Assembly: GCA_013153375.1 (NCBI GenBank) | Contig: JAADEN010000231.1 | Span: forward strand, 1 to 6,875 | Direction: 5' to 3' | DNA: 6,875 nt | DNA from: Chloroflexota bacterium | GTDB taxonomy: Bacteria > Chloroflexota > Anaerolineae > Anaerolineales > DRMV01 | Shown: in pieces, positions 1 through 6,476 of the stretch | Layout of the letters: each line of letters starts with the position of its first letter | Numbering within the stretch: the first letter of the stretch is position 1 | Translations under genes and position numbers: made by a program | The notes under the pieces: model-generated | What the model was told of the DNA's origin: nothing | Seen by the model: only the letters and a program-made list of their open reading frames with translations | The model's database searches: none

Positions 1-321
1 CCCGTGGACGGCGGCCGTCTGGACGGCGAGGCCCGCCTGTACCGCCTGCCCGGCGCGCGGGGGACGGTGGGCTTCATCTCCACCATCAGCCAGCCGTTCT
101 GCGCGTCGTGCACCCGGGTGCGCCTGACCGCGGACGGCCACCTGCGGCTGTGCCTGCTGCGGGAGCGGGAGGTGGACTTGCTCACGCCTTTGCGGGCCGG
201 CGCCTCGCGCGAGGACTTGCGCCGTCTGGTGGTGGACGCGCTGTGGGCCAAGCCCTGGGGGCACGGCCTGGCCCAGGGGGAGATTCCCCTCAACCGCACC
301 ATGAGCCAGATTGGGGGTTGA
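1..321 (+). CDS. moaA: GTP 3',8-cyclase MoaA, C-terminal part (5' end outside window)
   Basis: This is the last 106 residues of MoaA, a radical SAM enzyme. With MoaC it converts GTP to cyclic pyranopterin monophosphate, the first step of molybdenum cofactor synthesis in the cytoplasm. The reading frame is open from base 1, so the start and the N-terminal SAM-binding [4Fe-4S] cluster lie to the left. What is visible is the family's second cluster: Cys34, Cys37 and Cys51 of the fragment form the CX2CX13C pattern, within FCASCTRVRLTADG, where the family places GTP-contacting arginines. Upstream of it is the typical GFIS segment. The protein ends in MSQIGG, the Gly-Gly tail that is conserved and needed for activity in this family. 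Full-length MoaA is about 330 residues, so roughly a third is present. The gene ends in TGA only 6 bases from the stop of the convergent yifB. No other molybdenum cofactor gene is in the window. Identification is firm. Confidence 0.96.
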   Translation, partial: PVDGGRLDGEARLYRLPGARGTVGFISTISQPFCASCTRVRLTADGHLRLCLLREREVDLLTPLRAGASREDLRRLVVDALWAKPWGHGLAQGEIPLNRTMSQIGG

Positions 322-327
322 CGCGGC

Positions 328-1872
328 TCACACGCGCCAGTCCAGGCGCAGATCTTCGTCCACCCGAGAACGATATTGCAGGGCCTCGGCCAGGTGGTGC
401 ACCTGCACCTGGGCCGCGCCTTCCAGATCCGCGATGGTGCGGGCCACCTTGAGCACCCGATGGTAGGCCCGCGCGGAGAGCCCCATCTGCTGCATCGCGT
501 TGCGCATCAGGGCCTCGCCGGCCGCGTCCAGAGTCACGAAGCGCCGCAGTTCGCCCGGCCCCATGTCCGCGTTGCTGTGCAGGCCCGTACCGCGCAGGCG
601 TTCGCGCTGGCGCTGCCGCGCGGCCTCGACCCGCCGTTGCACCTGAGCCGAGGGCTCCCCGCGGCGGCGGTCGGCCAGTTTGTCGTACTCCACCCGCGGC
701 ACTTCCAGATGCAGGTCAATGCGGTCCAGCAGCGGGCCCGAGATGCGTCGCCGATAGCGGGCGATGGCCCCGGCCGAGCAGGTGCAGGCCCGCACCGGAT
801 CGCCGTAATATCCGCACGGGCAGGGATTCATCGCGGCCACCAGCATGAAGTTGGCCGGAAAGGTGACCGAACCCTGGGCCCGGCTGATGGTGACCACTTT
901 GTCCTCCAGGGGCTGGCGCAGCACTTCCAGCACCCGGGGGCTGAATTCGGGCAGTTCGTCCAAAAAGAGCACCCCGCGATGGGCCAGGGAGATCTCGCCC
1001 GGGTGGGGCCAGTTGCCGCCGCCCACCAGACCCGCGTGGGAGATGGTGTGGTGCGGCGCGCGGAAGGGCCGTTGGGTGATGAGGGGTTGATCGGGCGGCA
1101 GTTGGTCGGCCACGGAGTAGATGCGGGTGACTTCCAGGGCCTCGTCCACGGTCATGCGGGGCAGGATGCCCGGCAGCGCGCGGGCCAGCAAGGTCTTGCC
1201 CGCGCCCGGCGGGCCCACCATGAGCAGGTTGTGCCCGCCCGCGGCCGCGATTTCCAGGGCCCGCTTGGCGTGCTCCTGGCCGCGGATGTCCGCGAAGTCG
1301 GTCAGACCCCGGGCCGGAGGCAGGTCCGCGATGGGCGTGTGGGGCGTGGGGCGCAAAGGCTGCGCGCCGCGCAGGTGGGCCACCAGTTGGGCCACATTCT
1401 CCACGCCGTACACTTCCAGGTCGGGGATGAGTGCGGCCTGGGCCGCGTCCTCCGCGGGGACGAACACCCGTTTGAGGCCGTGGGCCCGGGCGCTGGCCGC
1501 GATGGCCAGCACGCCCCGCACATGACGCACCCGGCCGTCCAGGGCCAGTTCCCCCACCACCAGCGCGTCGGCCAGGCCGTCGCCCGGCACCTGGTCGGTG
1601 AGCAGCAGCACGCCCAGCGCGATGGGCAGGTCATACACCGGCCCGGCCTTGCGCACCGCAGCCGGGGCCAGGTTGACCACGATGCGGCGGCGGGGCACCA
1701 CCAGGCCGCTGTTGCGCAGCGCGGCCTGCACCCGCTCGCGGCTCTCTTGCACCGCGGTGTCGGGCAGGCCGACGATGGTGATGCCCGGCAGGCCCCGGCC
1801 GTAGTCCACCTCCACCTCGACCAGCACGCCGTCCAGGCCCACCAGGGCACACGCGTTCACCCGGGCCAGCAT
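328..1872 (-). CDS. yifB: YifB/ComM family Mg-chelatase-like AAA+ ATPase
   Basis: This is a full-length 514-residue member of the YifB/ComM family, whose usual size is about 500. ComM is known as a DNA branch-migration helicase that aids integration of single-stranded DNA in natural transformation; a similar role here is inferred. Residues 1-170 form the Lon-protease-like N-terminal domain with GLPDTAVQESRERV at 35-48. The Lon catalytic serine context is absent (KAGPVYDL at 75-82), so it is not expected to be a protease. A Pro-rich linker (172-188) leads to the AAA+ core: Walker A GPPGAGKT at 220-227, Walker B VLFLDE at 301-306, sensor region AAMNPCPCG at 346-354, and RISGPLLDRID at 376-386, which supplies the likely arginine finger. 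Cys351, 353, 363 and 365 form the family's CxC...CxC knuckle. The C-terminal helical domain is about 410-508. The ATG is supported by GGAGG (1879-1883) 6 bases upstream. It is the last gene of the leftward run, 25 bases after the CNNM gene. Confidence 0.95.
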   Translation of the reverse strand: MLARVNACALVGLDGVLVEVEVDYGRGLPGITIVGLPDTAVQESRERVQAALRNSGLVVPRRRIVVNLAPAAVRKAGPVYDLPIALGVLLLTDQVPGDGLADALVVGELALDGRVRHVRGVLAIAASARAHGLKRVFVPAEDAAQAALIPDLEVYGVENVAQLVAHLRGAQPLRPTPHTPIADLPPARGLTDFADIRGQEHAKRALEIAAAGGHNLLMVGPPGAGKTLLARALPGILPRMTVDEALEVTRIYSVADQLPPDQPLITQRPFRAPHHTISHAGLVGGGNWPHPGEISLAHRGVLFLDELPEFSPRVLEVLRQPLEDKVVTISRAQGSVTFPANFMLVAAMNPCPCGYYGDPVRACTCSAGAIARYRRRISGPLLDRIDLHLEVPRVEYDKLADRRRGEPSAQVQRRVEAARQRQRERLRGTGLHSNADMGPGELRRFVTLDAAGEALMRNAMQQMGLSARAYHRVLKVARTIADLEGAAQVQVHHLAEALQYRSRVDEDLRLDWRV

Positions 1873-1897
1873 GGGCCTCCTCCTCTCCGTGGGGGAT

Positions 1898-3229
1898 TCA
1901 CTCCGTCGAGGCCGGGGGCGTCTTCTCCAAACGCAAGCGATCGATGCGCAGCCCGTCCATGCGCTCCACGGTCAGTCGCACGCCGTTCCAGGTCACCTGG
2001 TCGCCCTCCTTGGGGATGCGTCCCAGGCGGCCCAGCACGAACCCGGCCACGGTGTCGTAATGCGGATCGTGCAGGTCCGTGCCCAGGGCCTCGTTGACAT
2101 CGTCCATCAAGGCCATGCCGTCCACCAGCCAGGAGCCGTCGGGCTGGGGCACCACATCGGGCGCGTCGCGGTCGAAGGGATCGCCCACCTCGCCCACCAG
2201 TTCTTCCAGCACATCTTCCAGGGTGACCAGGCCCGCGGTGCCGCCGTATTCGTCCACCACGATGGCGATGTGCTGCCGCTTTTCGCGAAACAGGCGCAGC
2301 AGTTCGCGGATGGGCAGACTCTCGGGCACGAACAGGGCTTCGTCCGCGACCTCCCGGGCCGGCGTGCCGTTGATCTTGCCCTCGGCCAGACGGGGCAAGA
2401 TGGATTTCAAGTACACGATGCCCACGATGTGATCCAGATCCCCTTCGTAGAGGGGGATTTTGGTCACCCCGTGCTTGGCCGCCAGGCGCACCACCTCGGC
2501 CAGAGGCGCGTCCGCGGGCGCGGCGATGATGTCGGTGCGGGGCACCATGACCTGCCGCACGAGCACTTGCGAGAAGTCCAGCACCGCGTGGATGATCTCG
2601 CCTTCCTCCTCGGGCAGGACGCCTTCGGCCTCGGACTCGCGCACCAGCAGTTTGAGTTCCTCGACGCTCAGGCTGGAATGGGCTTGGGCCTCGAGGCCGA
2701 AAAGAGCCAGGATGGCCCGGGTGATCCAGTCCAGCAGGTCAATGAACCATTTGAAGGTGACGATGAAGATTTGCATGATGGGCGCGAAGGCCGCGGCCGT
2801 GGCTTCGGGGTTGCGCAGCGCGGCCACTTTGGGCACCTGCTCGCCCAGGACCACATGCAGGGTGGTGACGATGACCAGGGAGAGCACCAGGGGCAGGGCC
2901 GGCATGATGGTTTGCAAGAAGCCGAGCCACTCCGGCGGCTGGGCGTCGCCCAGCGCGTGGTGCAGCAAGGCCTCGAAGGTGCTTTCGCCCACCGCGCCCA
3001 GGGCCAGGCTGACGATGGTGATGCCCAGTTGGGCCGCGGCCACCAGGCGGTCGCGGCCTTGCGGGTTTTCGATCCACGAAAGGACGATTTGGGCCCCGCG
3101 GTGCCCTTTTTCGGCCAGGGCCATCAGGCGGGGCTTGCGGCTGACCACGGCCGCGAATTCCATGGTCACGAAGAAGGCGTTGAGCGCGATCAGCAGCGCG
3201 ATGAGCAAAAAGTCGAAAAGCAAGGTCAT
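1898..3229 (-). CDS. CNNM/CorC-type (hemolysin family) transmembrane protein with paired CBS domains
   Basis: This is a 443-residue integral membrane protein of the CNNM/CorC/TlyC family. Members are linked to Mg2+ (and Co2+) transport or efflux. The old 'hemolysin' label should not be read as evidence of toxicity. The order is standard. The DUF21/CNNM membrane domain spans about residues 1-180, with hydrophobic stretches near 3-28, 63-82, 104-128 and 145-177. It includes the family sequences NAFFVTMEF (17-25), AAAQLGITIVSLALG (64-78) and the GEQVPK motif (129-134). Two CBS domains follow at about 223-280 and 288-345, carrying DEYGGTAGLVTLED at 326-339; in this family the CBS pair binds adenine nucleotides. 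A CorC_HlyC domain occupies about 355-435. The first ATG after an in-frame TAG (3263-3265) is used, and no other start codon lies between them. It sits 38 bases after amrB and 25 before yifB, so co-transcription is likely. The transported ion cannot be deduced from sequence. Confidence 0.94.
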   Translation of the reverse strand: MTLLFDFLLIALLIALNAFFVTMEFAAVVSRKPRLMALAEKGHRGAQIVLSWIENPQGRDRLVAAAQLGITIVSLALGAVGESTFEALLHHALGDAQPPEWLGFLQTIMPALPLVLSLVIVTTLHVVLGEQVPKVAALRNPEATAAAFAPIMQIFIVTFKWFIDLLDWITRAILALFGLEAQAHSSLSVEELKLLVRESEAEGVLPEEEGEIIHAVLDFSQVLVRQVMVPRTDIIAAPADAPLAEVVRLAAKHGVTKIPLYEGDLDHIVGIVYLKSILPRLAEGKINGTPAREVADEALFVPESLPIRELLRLFREKRQHIAIVVDEYGGTAGLVTLEDVLEELVGEVGDPFDRDAPDVVPQPDGSWLVDGMALMDDVNEALGTDLHDPHYDTVAGFVLGRLGRIPKEGDQVTWNGVRLTVERMDGLRIDRLRLEKTPPASTE

Positions 3230-3243
3230 GGATGCTGTCGGAA

Positions 3244-3251
3244 CCTCCCTT
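3244..3251 (-). promoter_or_regulatory. Shine-Dalgarno of the CNNM gene, unusually far from its start
   Basis: On the - strand this reads AAGGGAGG, a strong match to the 16S rRNA tail. It lies 14 bases before the ATG at 3229, well beyond the usual 5-9. No start codon in the gene's frame lies closer to it, and an in-frame stop lies just upstream, so the ATG call stands. The long spacing may lower translation initiation. Confidence 0.6.
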
Positions 3252-3267
3252 GAGATGAGGCTCTATT

Positions 3268-4119
3268 TTAGCGCAAAACCGCCACGGCCGCGTAGCCGAC
3301 CACCGCGTCGTAGTCGCCCGTGACATCGCCCGAGGTGGCGTAGTGCAGCAACTGGGCGCGGGTCGCGCCCCAGGCGCGGGTGGCCCACAGCATGGTGGCG
3401 ATGGCCGCGCGGCCGCACGCCTGGCCCACGCCTTCCTCCTCGGCCAGCAGCACGGCCAGCGGGTCCAGAGCCAGGATGCGGCGCAGCATCTCCTGATCCA
3501 GGCGCTGGGCCACGGGCTGCGGGAAGTAGTGCGAGAGGTCGCTGCTGGCGACGATGAGATCTTGGGCCGGATCCAGCAGTTGGGCCAGAGCCTGCCCCAC
3601 GATTTCCAACTCCCGGGGGTCCACGGTGCGAAACATCAGGGGGAGGAGTTGGAACTCCGCGGCCAGCGCGCGCTGCAAGAAGATGAGTTCCATCTCCAGC
3701 GAGTGCTCGGGATCGCGGGCCACGGGCGTGAGGCCGTAGCCCAGGTGGGCCCGCAGCGTGGCATCCAGAACTTGCAGGGCCTCGCTCGCCACGGGCACCA
3801 GCCCCAGCGGCGTGGCGTAGGCCTGATGCGCGGTGGTGAGGATGGGCGCGGGGTGGACATGGTGCATGGGGCCCAGCACCGCGACATAGCGATAGGTGCG
3901 GCCCTGGACCGCGGCGAACGCGGTGCCGGCCACGGGGCCCGAATAGCGGATGCCCGCGTGGGGCGCGACCAGGCCGAGTATCTCGCCGGACAGCGGAGGC
4001 AGCCGGGCCGCGCCTTCGGCCAGCAGGCGGTCCACCAGCGCGGCCAGGGCCTGGGGGTCTGCCGGATACCATTGGCCGCTCAGCGGCGATGGGCGTACAG
4101 TGGGTAGGGCCTGAAACAT
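3268..4119 (-). CDS. amrB: AmmeMemoRadiSam system protein B (MEMO family)
   Basis: This 283-residue protein belongs to the MEMO family, related in fold to class III extradiol dioxygenases. Its cellular role in bacteria is not settled; human MEMO1 has been described as a metal-binding redox protein. Visible family landmarks are LVAPHAGIRYSG (50-61), VLGPMHH (81-87), EHSLEMELIFLQ (138-149), SSDLSHY (192-198), ACGRAAI (234-240) and SGDVTGDYDAVVGY (263-276). His54, His86, His197 and Cys235 correspond to the metal-site His/His/His/Cys of MEMO1; the first two intervals (32 and 111 residues) match MEMO1 exactly, and the loop before the Cys is shorter. There are no membrane segments, so it is probably cytoplasmic. 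The ATG is preceded by AAGGA at 8 bases and GGAGG at 2 bases. The open frame continues upstream without a stop, but that part is antisense-like high-GC readthrough. It lies 50 bases after the small membrane protein gene. Neither AMMECR1 (AmrA) nor its radical SAM partner (AmrS) is in the window. Confidence 0.93.
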   Translation of the reverse strand: MFQALPTVRPSPLSGQWYPADPQALAALVDRLLAEGAARLPPLSGEILGLVAPHAGIRYSGPVAGTAFAAVQGRTYRYVAVLGPMHHVHPAPILTTAHQAYATPLGLVPVASEALQVLDATLRAHLGYGLTPVARDPEHSLEMELIFLQRALAAEFQLLPLMFRTVDPRELEIVGQALAQLLDPAQDLIVASSDLSHYFPQPVAQRLDQEMLRRILALDPLAVLLAEEEGVGQACGRAAIATMLWATRAWGATRAQLLHYATSGDVTGDYDAVVGYAAVAVLR

Positions 4120-4169
4120 GGCCTCCTTCCTTTGGGTGGGATAAGGCGAATCATGCCCCCGCGGCGTCC

Positions 4170-4646
4170 TTAGGGGGCGACGGTCACCAACAATTCGTAG
4201 GATGTGCAGCGCGTCGTGGTATCGATGCAGACATCCACCGTGCCCTGGTAGAGGCCCGGTTGGTGGCCCTGCATGACCAGACGCACGGGCAGCGTTTCGC
4301 GCGGACCGATGGGATGCTCGAAGTAGATCGAAGTGAAAAACAAGTTGGGGACGATTTTCTGGGCCCGCGGCTCCACCTTGAAAATCCGCAAGCCGTCGAG
4401 CAGACCCGAGTAGATGTCGATGCTGTTCAGGGTGCGAGGCCGATCGGCCAGGTTTTGGATGCTGATGTCGATGCTGAAGGTCTCGCCCACGGTGACTTGC
4501 TCGGGATAGCGGACGCTCATACGAATCTCGGAGGGAGGACGGCTGGCCAGGACGACACTCACAAAGCCCGTGCCCAAGCACAGCGCGCACGACCCCAGTA
4601 ACAACACGCCCCCGATGAGCGCAATCCACAACCAGCGTTTGTTCAT
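4170..4646 (-). CDS. Small membrane-anchored extracytoplasmic protein of unknown function
   Basis: I do not recognise this 158-residue protein. It starts MNKRW and has one long hydrophobic segment at about 6-34, followed by an extracytoplasmic region rich in beta-forming residues (about 40-158). Sequences such as VTVGETFSIDISIQNLADRP (51-70) resemble immunoglobulin-like or CARDB-like beta-sandwich domains; that is an impression of fold, not an assignment. LLGSC (16-20) satisfies a loose lipobox with Cys20 as the lipidated residue. However, hydrophobicity continues 14 residues past it, so an uncleaved N-terminal anchor is equally possible. Cys140 and Cys147 could form a disulfide. The ATG has GGAGG (4652-4656) 5 bases upstream. 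GC is visibly lower than in recN or yifB (about 52% in one counted 60-base sample, 4321-4380), suggesting a less conserved or newer gene. It is followed 50 bases later by amrB, and a promoter-like site lies just before it. That it is a real gene is likely; its function is unknown. Confidence 0.75.
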   Translation of the reverse strand: MNKRWLWIALIGGVLLLGSCALCLGTGFVSVVLASRPPSEIRMSVRYPEQVTVGETFSIDISIQNLADRPRTLNSIDIYSGLLDGLRIFKVEPRAQKIVPNLFFTSIYFEHPIGPRETLPVRLVMQGHQPGLYQGTVDVCIDTTTRCTSYELLVTVAP

Positions 4647-4683
4647 GCCATCCTCCAGGGTGGAAGTCGGGCGGTCTCATTAA

Positions 4684-4692
4684 ATTGTAGCA
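4684..4692 (-). promoter_or_regulatory. Candidate extended -10 promoter before the small membrane protein gene
   Basis: In the 72-base gap between recN and the small membrane protein gene, the - strand reads TGCTACAAT. This fits the extended -10 consensus TGnTATAAT with one mismatch. It sits in a short AT-rich patch that contrasts with the GC-rich surroundings. No good -35 hexamer is seen at 17 bases, which extended -10 promoters tolerate. Transcription starting about 7 bases downstream would leave a leader of roughly 30 bases with the GGAGG site inside it. The promoter would serve the membrane protein, amrB, CNNM and yifB genes. This is inferred from sequence only. Confidence 0.45.
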
Positions 4693-4718
4693 AGTTTTGA
4701 GGCTCACCGCGCGGGCGA

Positions 4719-6461
4719 TTAGGAAGTCGTTGTCCGCGACGCCTGCGCCTGGGCCCACAACTCCCGTGCCGCGGCCCGATTGGCCGGCGTATCGCCCCCC
4801 AGCATGGCGGCCAGTTCTGCGATGCGGGCCTCCTCGTCGGTGAGCGCGCGCACCTGGGTGCGGGTGCGCTGGCCCTGCACCACCTTTTCCACCCGCAAGT
4901 GCTGGTCGCCGAACGCGGCCAACTGGGGCAGATGCGTCACGCACAGCACCTGATGATGGCGGGCCAGGCCCCACAGCATCTCGCCCACCACCGCGCCCAC
5001 CCGGCCGCCGATGCCCTGGTCGATCTCGTCGAAGATCAGCGTGGGCACGGGATCGGCCTGGGCCAGCGCGGCTTTGAGGGCCAGCATGAGCCGGGAGGTC
5101 TCGCCGCCCGACGCGATTTTGGCCAGGGGCTTGAAGCCCTCGCCCGGGTTGGGCGCGATGAGGAATTCGACCCGATCCACGCCCGTGGCGTCGTAGGCCA
5201 CGGTTTCGCCGCTGGGCAGGGGCAGGCCCTCGGGATCGGGCCGGGTGGTGAGCGCGACCTGGAAGCGGGCCGCGGCCATGTGCAGCCGTTGCAGCCCGGC
5301 CTCGACCTGCTTGGCCAGGCGCTCCGCGGCCGCGCGGCGGGCCTGGGACAGTTCCCATGCCTTTTGCCCGGCCTCACGGCGCAGCGCGTCGCGGCGGGCC
5401 TCCAGTTCCGCGATGCGGTCGCCCGCGGATTCGATGGCCTCCAGTTCGGCCTGGGCCCGTTGCGCGAAGGCCAGCACATCCTCCAGGGTGGGGCCGTACT
5501 TGCGCTTGAGGTCGTCGAGCAGGGCCAGGCGGCTTTCCACTTCGTCCAGGCGGCGGGGGTTGAACTCCAGCGTCTCCGCGTAGTCCCGCAGCGTGCGGGC
5601 CACTTCGCCCAGGCCCTCCAGGTGCGCCTGGGCCGTGCGGGCCAGTTCGGTTTGCGACCCGTCCACTTCGGCCAGGCGCTCCAGCGCGTCCACCACCTGC
5701 CCCAGCGCGTCGGTGACCGCGGGCGCGTCGGGCAGCCCTTCGTCCAGTAACAACAGGGCCTGGCGGGTGAGGGAGGCCAGTTGCTCCGCGTGGGCCAGGC
5801 GGGTGCGCTCGGCCCGCAGAGCCTCTTCCTCCGCGGGATCGAGATTGGCGGCCGTGATCTCGTCGATTTGATAGCGCAGGATGTCGGCCTTGCGGGCCGC
5901 GTCCCGCTCTAAGGCCCGCAGGCGCTCCAGTTCGGCCTCGGTGGCGCGCAGTTGCTGGTACACGCGGCGGTAGGCTTCCAACAGGGGCTCGGCCCGCGCG
6001 AAGCGGTCCAGCAGGGCCCGATGAGCCTTGGCGCGGCGCAGCGACAGGTGCTCGGCCTGGCCGTGGATGTCCACCAGCGCGCCGCCGATCTGGCGCAGCA
6101 GGCTGACGCTCACGCTGCGGCCGTTGATGCGGGCGATGTGGCGGCCCTGGCGGCGCACCTCCCGGGCCAGGATGACCTGATCCGCGGCCTCGTCGTCCAG
6201 CAGGTCTTCGGCCTGCAGCCAGGTGCGCACCTGCTGGCCCGCGGGGCCGGTGAGGGTGAAGATGCCCTCTACATAGGCCCGCTCCGCGCCCTCGCGGATG
6301 AGCAGGGTATCGGCCCGCGCGCCCAGCAGCAGTTGCACCGCGTCGAGCAAGATGGACTTGCCCGCGCCGGTCTCGCCGGTGAGCACCACCAGGCCGGGGC
6401 CCAGGGTCAGATGCACCTCTTCGATGATGGCCAGATTCTGAACGCGCAGTTCGGTGAGCAT
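4719..6461 (-). CDS. recN: DNA repair protein RecN
   Basis: RecN is a cytoplasmic SMC-like ATPase that is recruited to double-strand breaks and assists recombinational repair with RecA. The 580-residue product matches the family's usual size of about 550-580. The N-terminal head carries Walker A GETGAGKS at 29-36 and the Q-loop region DIHGQAEHLSL at 131-141. The middle, about 155-390, is rich in Glu, Arg, Ala and Leu and fits two coiled-coil arms around a hinge-like section. The C-terminal head has the ABC signature SGGETSR at 451-457, Walker B TLIFDEID at 474-481, and the switch histidine in VTHLPQLA (His510). All ATPase motifs are intact. I chose the ATG at 6461 because the protein then begins MLTELRVQNLAI, as RecN proteins do, and GAGG lies 6 bases upstream. 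An in-frame TTG at 6476 directly abuts the preceding stop codon and lacks a ribosome site. The gene starts 15 bases after the upstream gene, suggesting co-transcription. Confidence 0.96.
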   Translation of the reverse strand: MLTELRVQNLAIIEEVHLTLGPGLVVLTGETGAGKSILLDAVQLLLGARADTLLIREGAERAYVEGIFTLTGPAGQQVRTWLQAEDLLDDEAADQVILAREVRRQGRHIARINGRSVSVSLLRQIGGALVDIHGQAEHLSLRRAKAHRALLDRFARAEPLLEAYRRVYQQLRATEAELERLRALERDAARKADILRYQIDEITAANLDPAEEEALRAERTRLAHAEQLASLTRQALLLLDEGLPDAPAVTDALGQVVDALERLAEVDGSQTELARTAQAHLEGLGEVARTLRDYAETLEFNPRRLDEVESRLALLDDLKRKYGPTLEDVLAFAQRAQAELEAIESAGDRIAELEARRDALRREAGQKAWELSQARRAAAERLAKQVEAGLQRLHMAAARFQVALTTRPDPEGLPLPSGETVAYDATGVDRVEFLIAPNPGEGFKPLAKIASGGETSRLMLALKAALAQADPVPTLIFDEIDQGIGGRVGAVVGEMLWGLARHHQVLCVTHLPQLAAFGDQHLRVEKVVQGQRTRTQVRALTDEEARIAELAAMLGGDTPANRAAARELWAQAQASRTTTS

Positions 6462-6467
6462 GGGGCG

Positions 6468-6471
6468 CCTC
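6468..6471 (-). promoter_or_regulatory. Ribosome binding site that decides the recN start
   Basis: GAGG on the - strand, within GGCGAGG, lies 6 bases before the ATG at 6461. It supports that ATG over the TTG at 6476. The TTG follows directly on the TAA of the upstream gene and has no purine-rich sequence at a suitable distance. Confidence 0.55.
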
Positions 6472-6476
6472 GCCAA

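Noticed and set aside
1..321. MoaA as the radical SAM partner (AmrS) of AmrB
   Set aside because: The CX2CX13C second cluster and the C-terminal Gly-Gly identify MoaA specifically. It is on the opposite strand, about 2.9 kb from amrB.
376..2097. A 573-codon open frame on the + strand
   Set aside because: It lies antisense to yifB and the 3' end of the CNNM gene. Its product is rich in His, Gln, Gly and Arg with no motif, which is typical of antisense frames in GC-rich genes. The opposite strand encodes an intact, well-conserved protein.
1871..3253. A 460-codon open frame on the + strand
   Set aside because: It lies antisense to the complete CNNM gene and has the same His/Gln/Gly-rich shadow composition, with no domain or ribosome site.
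3268..5358. A 696-codon - strand frame that would extend AmrB N-terminally by about 410 residues
   Set aside because: The extra part crosses the small membrane protein gene and the end of recN in another frame and is low-complexity Gly/Arg/Pro sequence. AmrB has a good ATG and ribosome site at 4119 and normal family length from there.
4899..5750. A 283-codon + strand frame opposite recN
   Set aside because: It is an antisense shadow with Gly/Gln/His-rich composition, no ribosome site and no recognisable domain.
6462..6476. A TTG start for RecN adding five residues (MARRP)
   Set aside because: The TTG directly abuts the TAA of the upstream gene and lacks a ribosome site. The ATG at 6461 gives the family-typical N-terminus and has GAGG 6 bases upstream.
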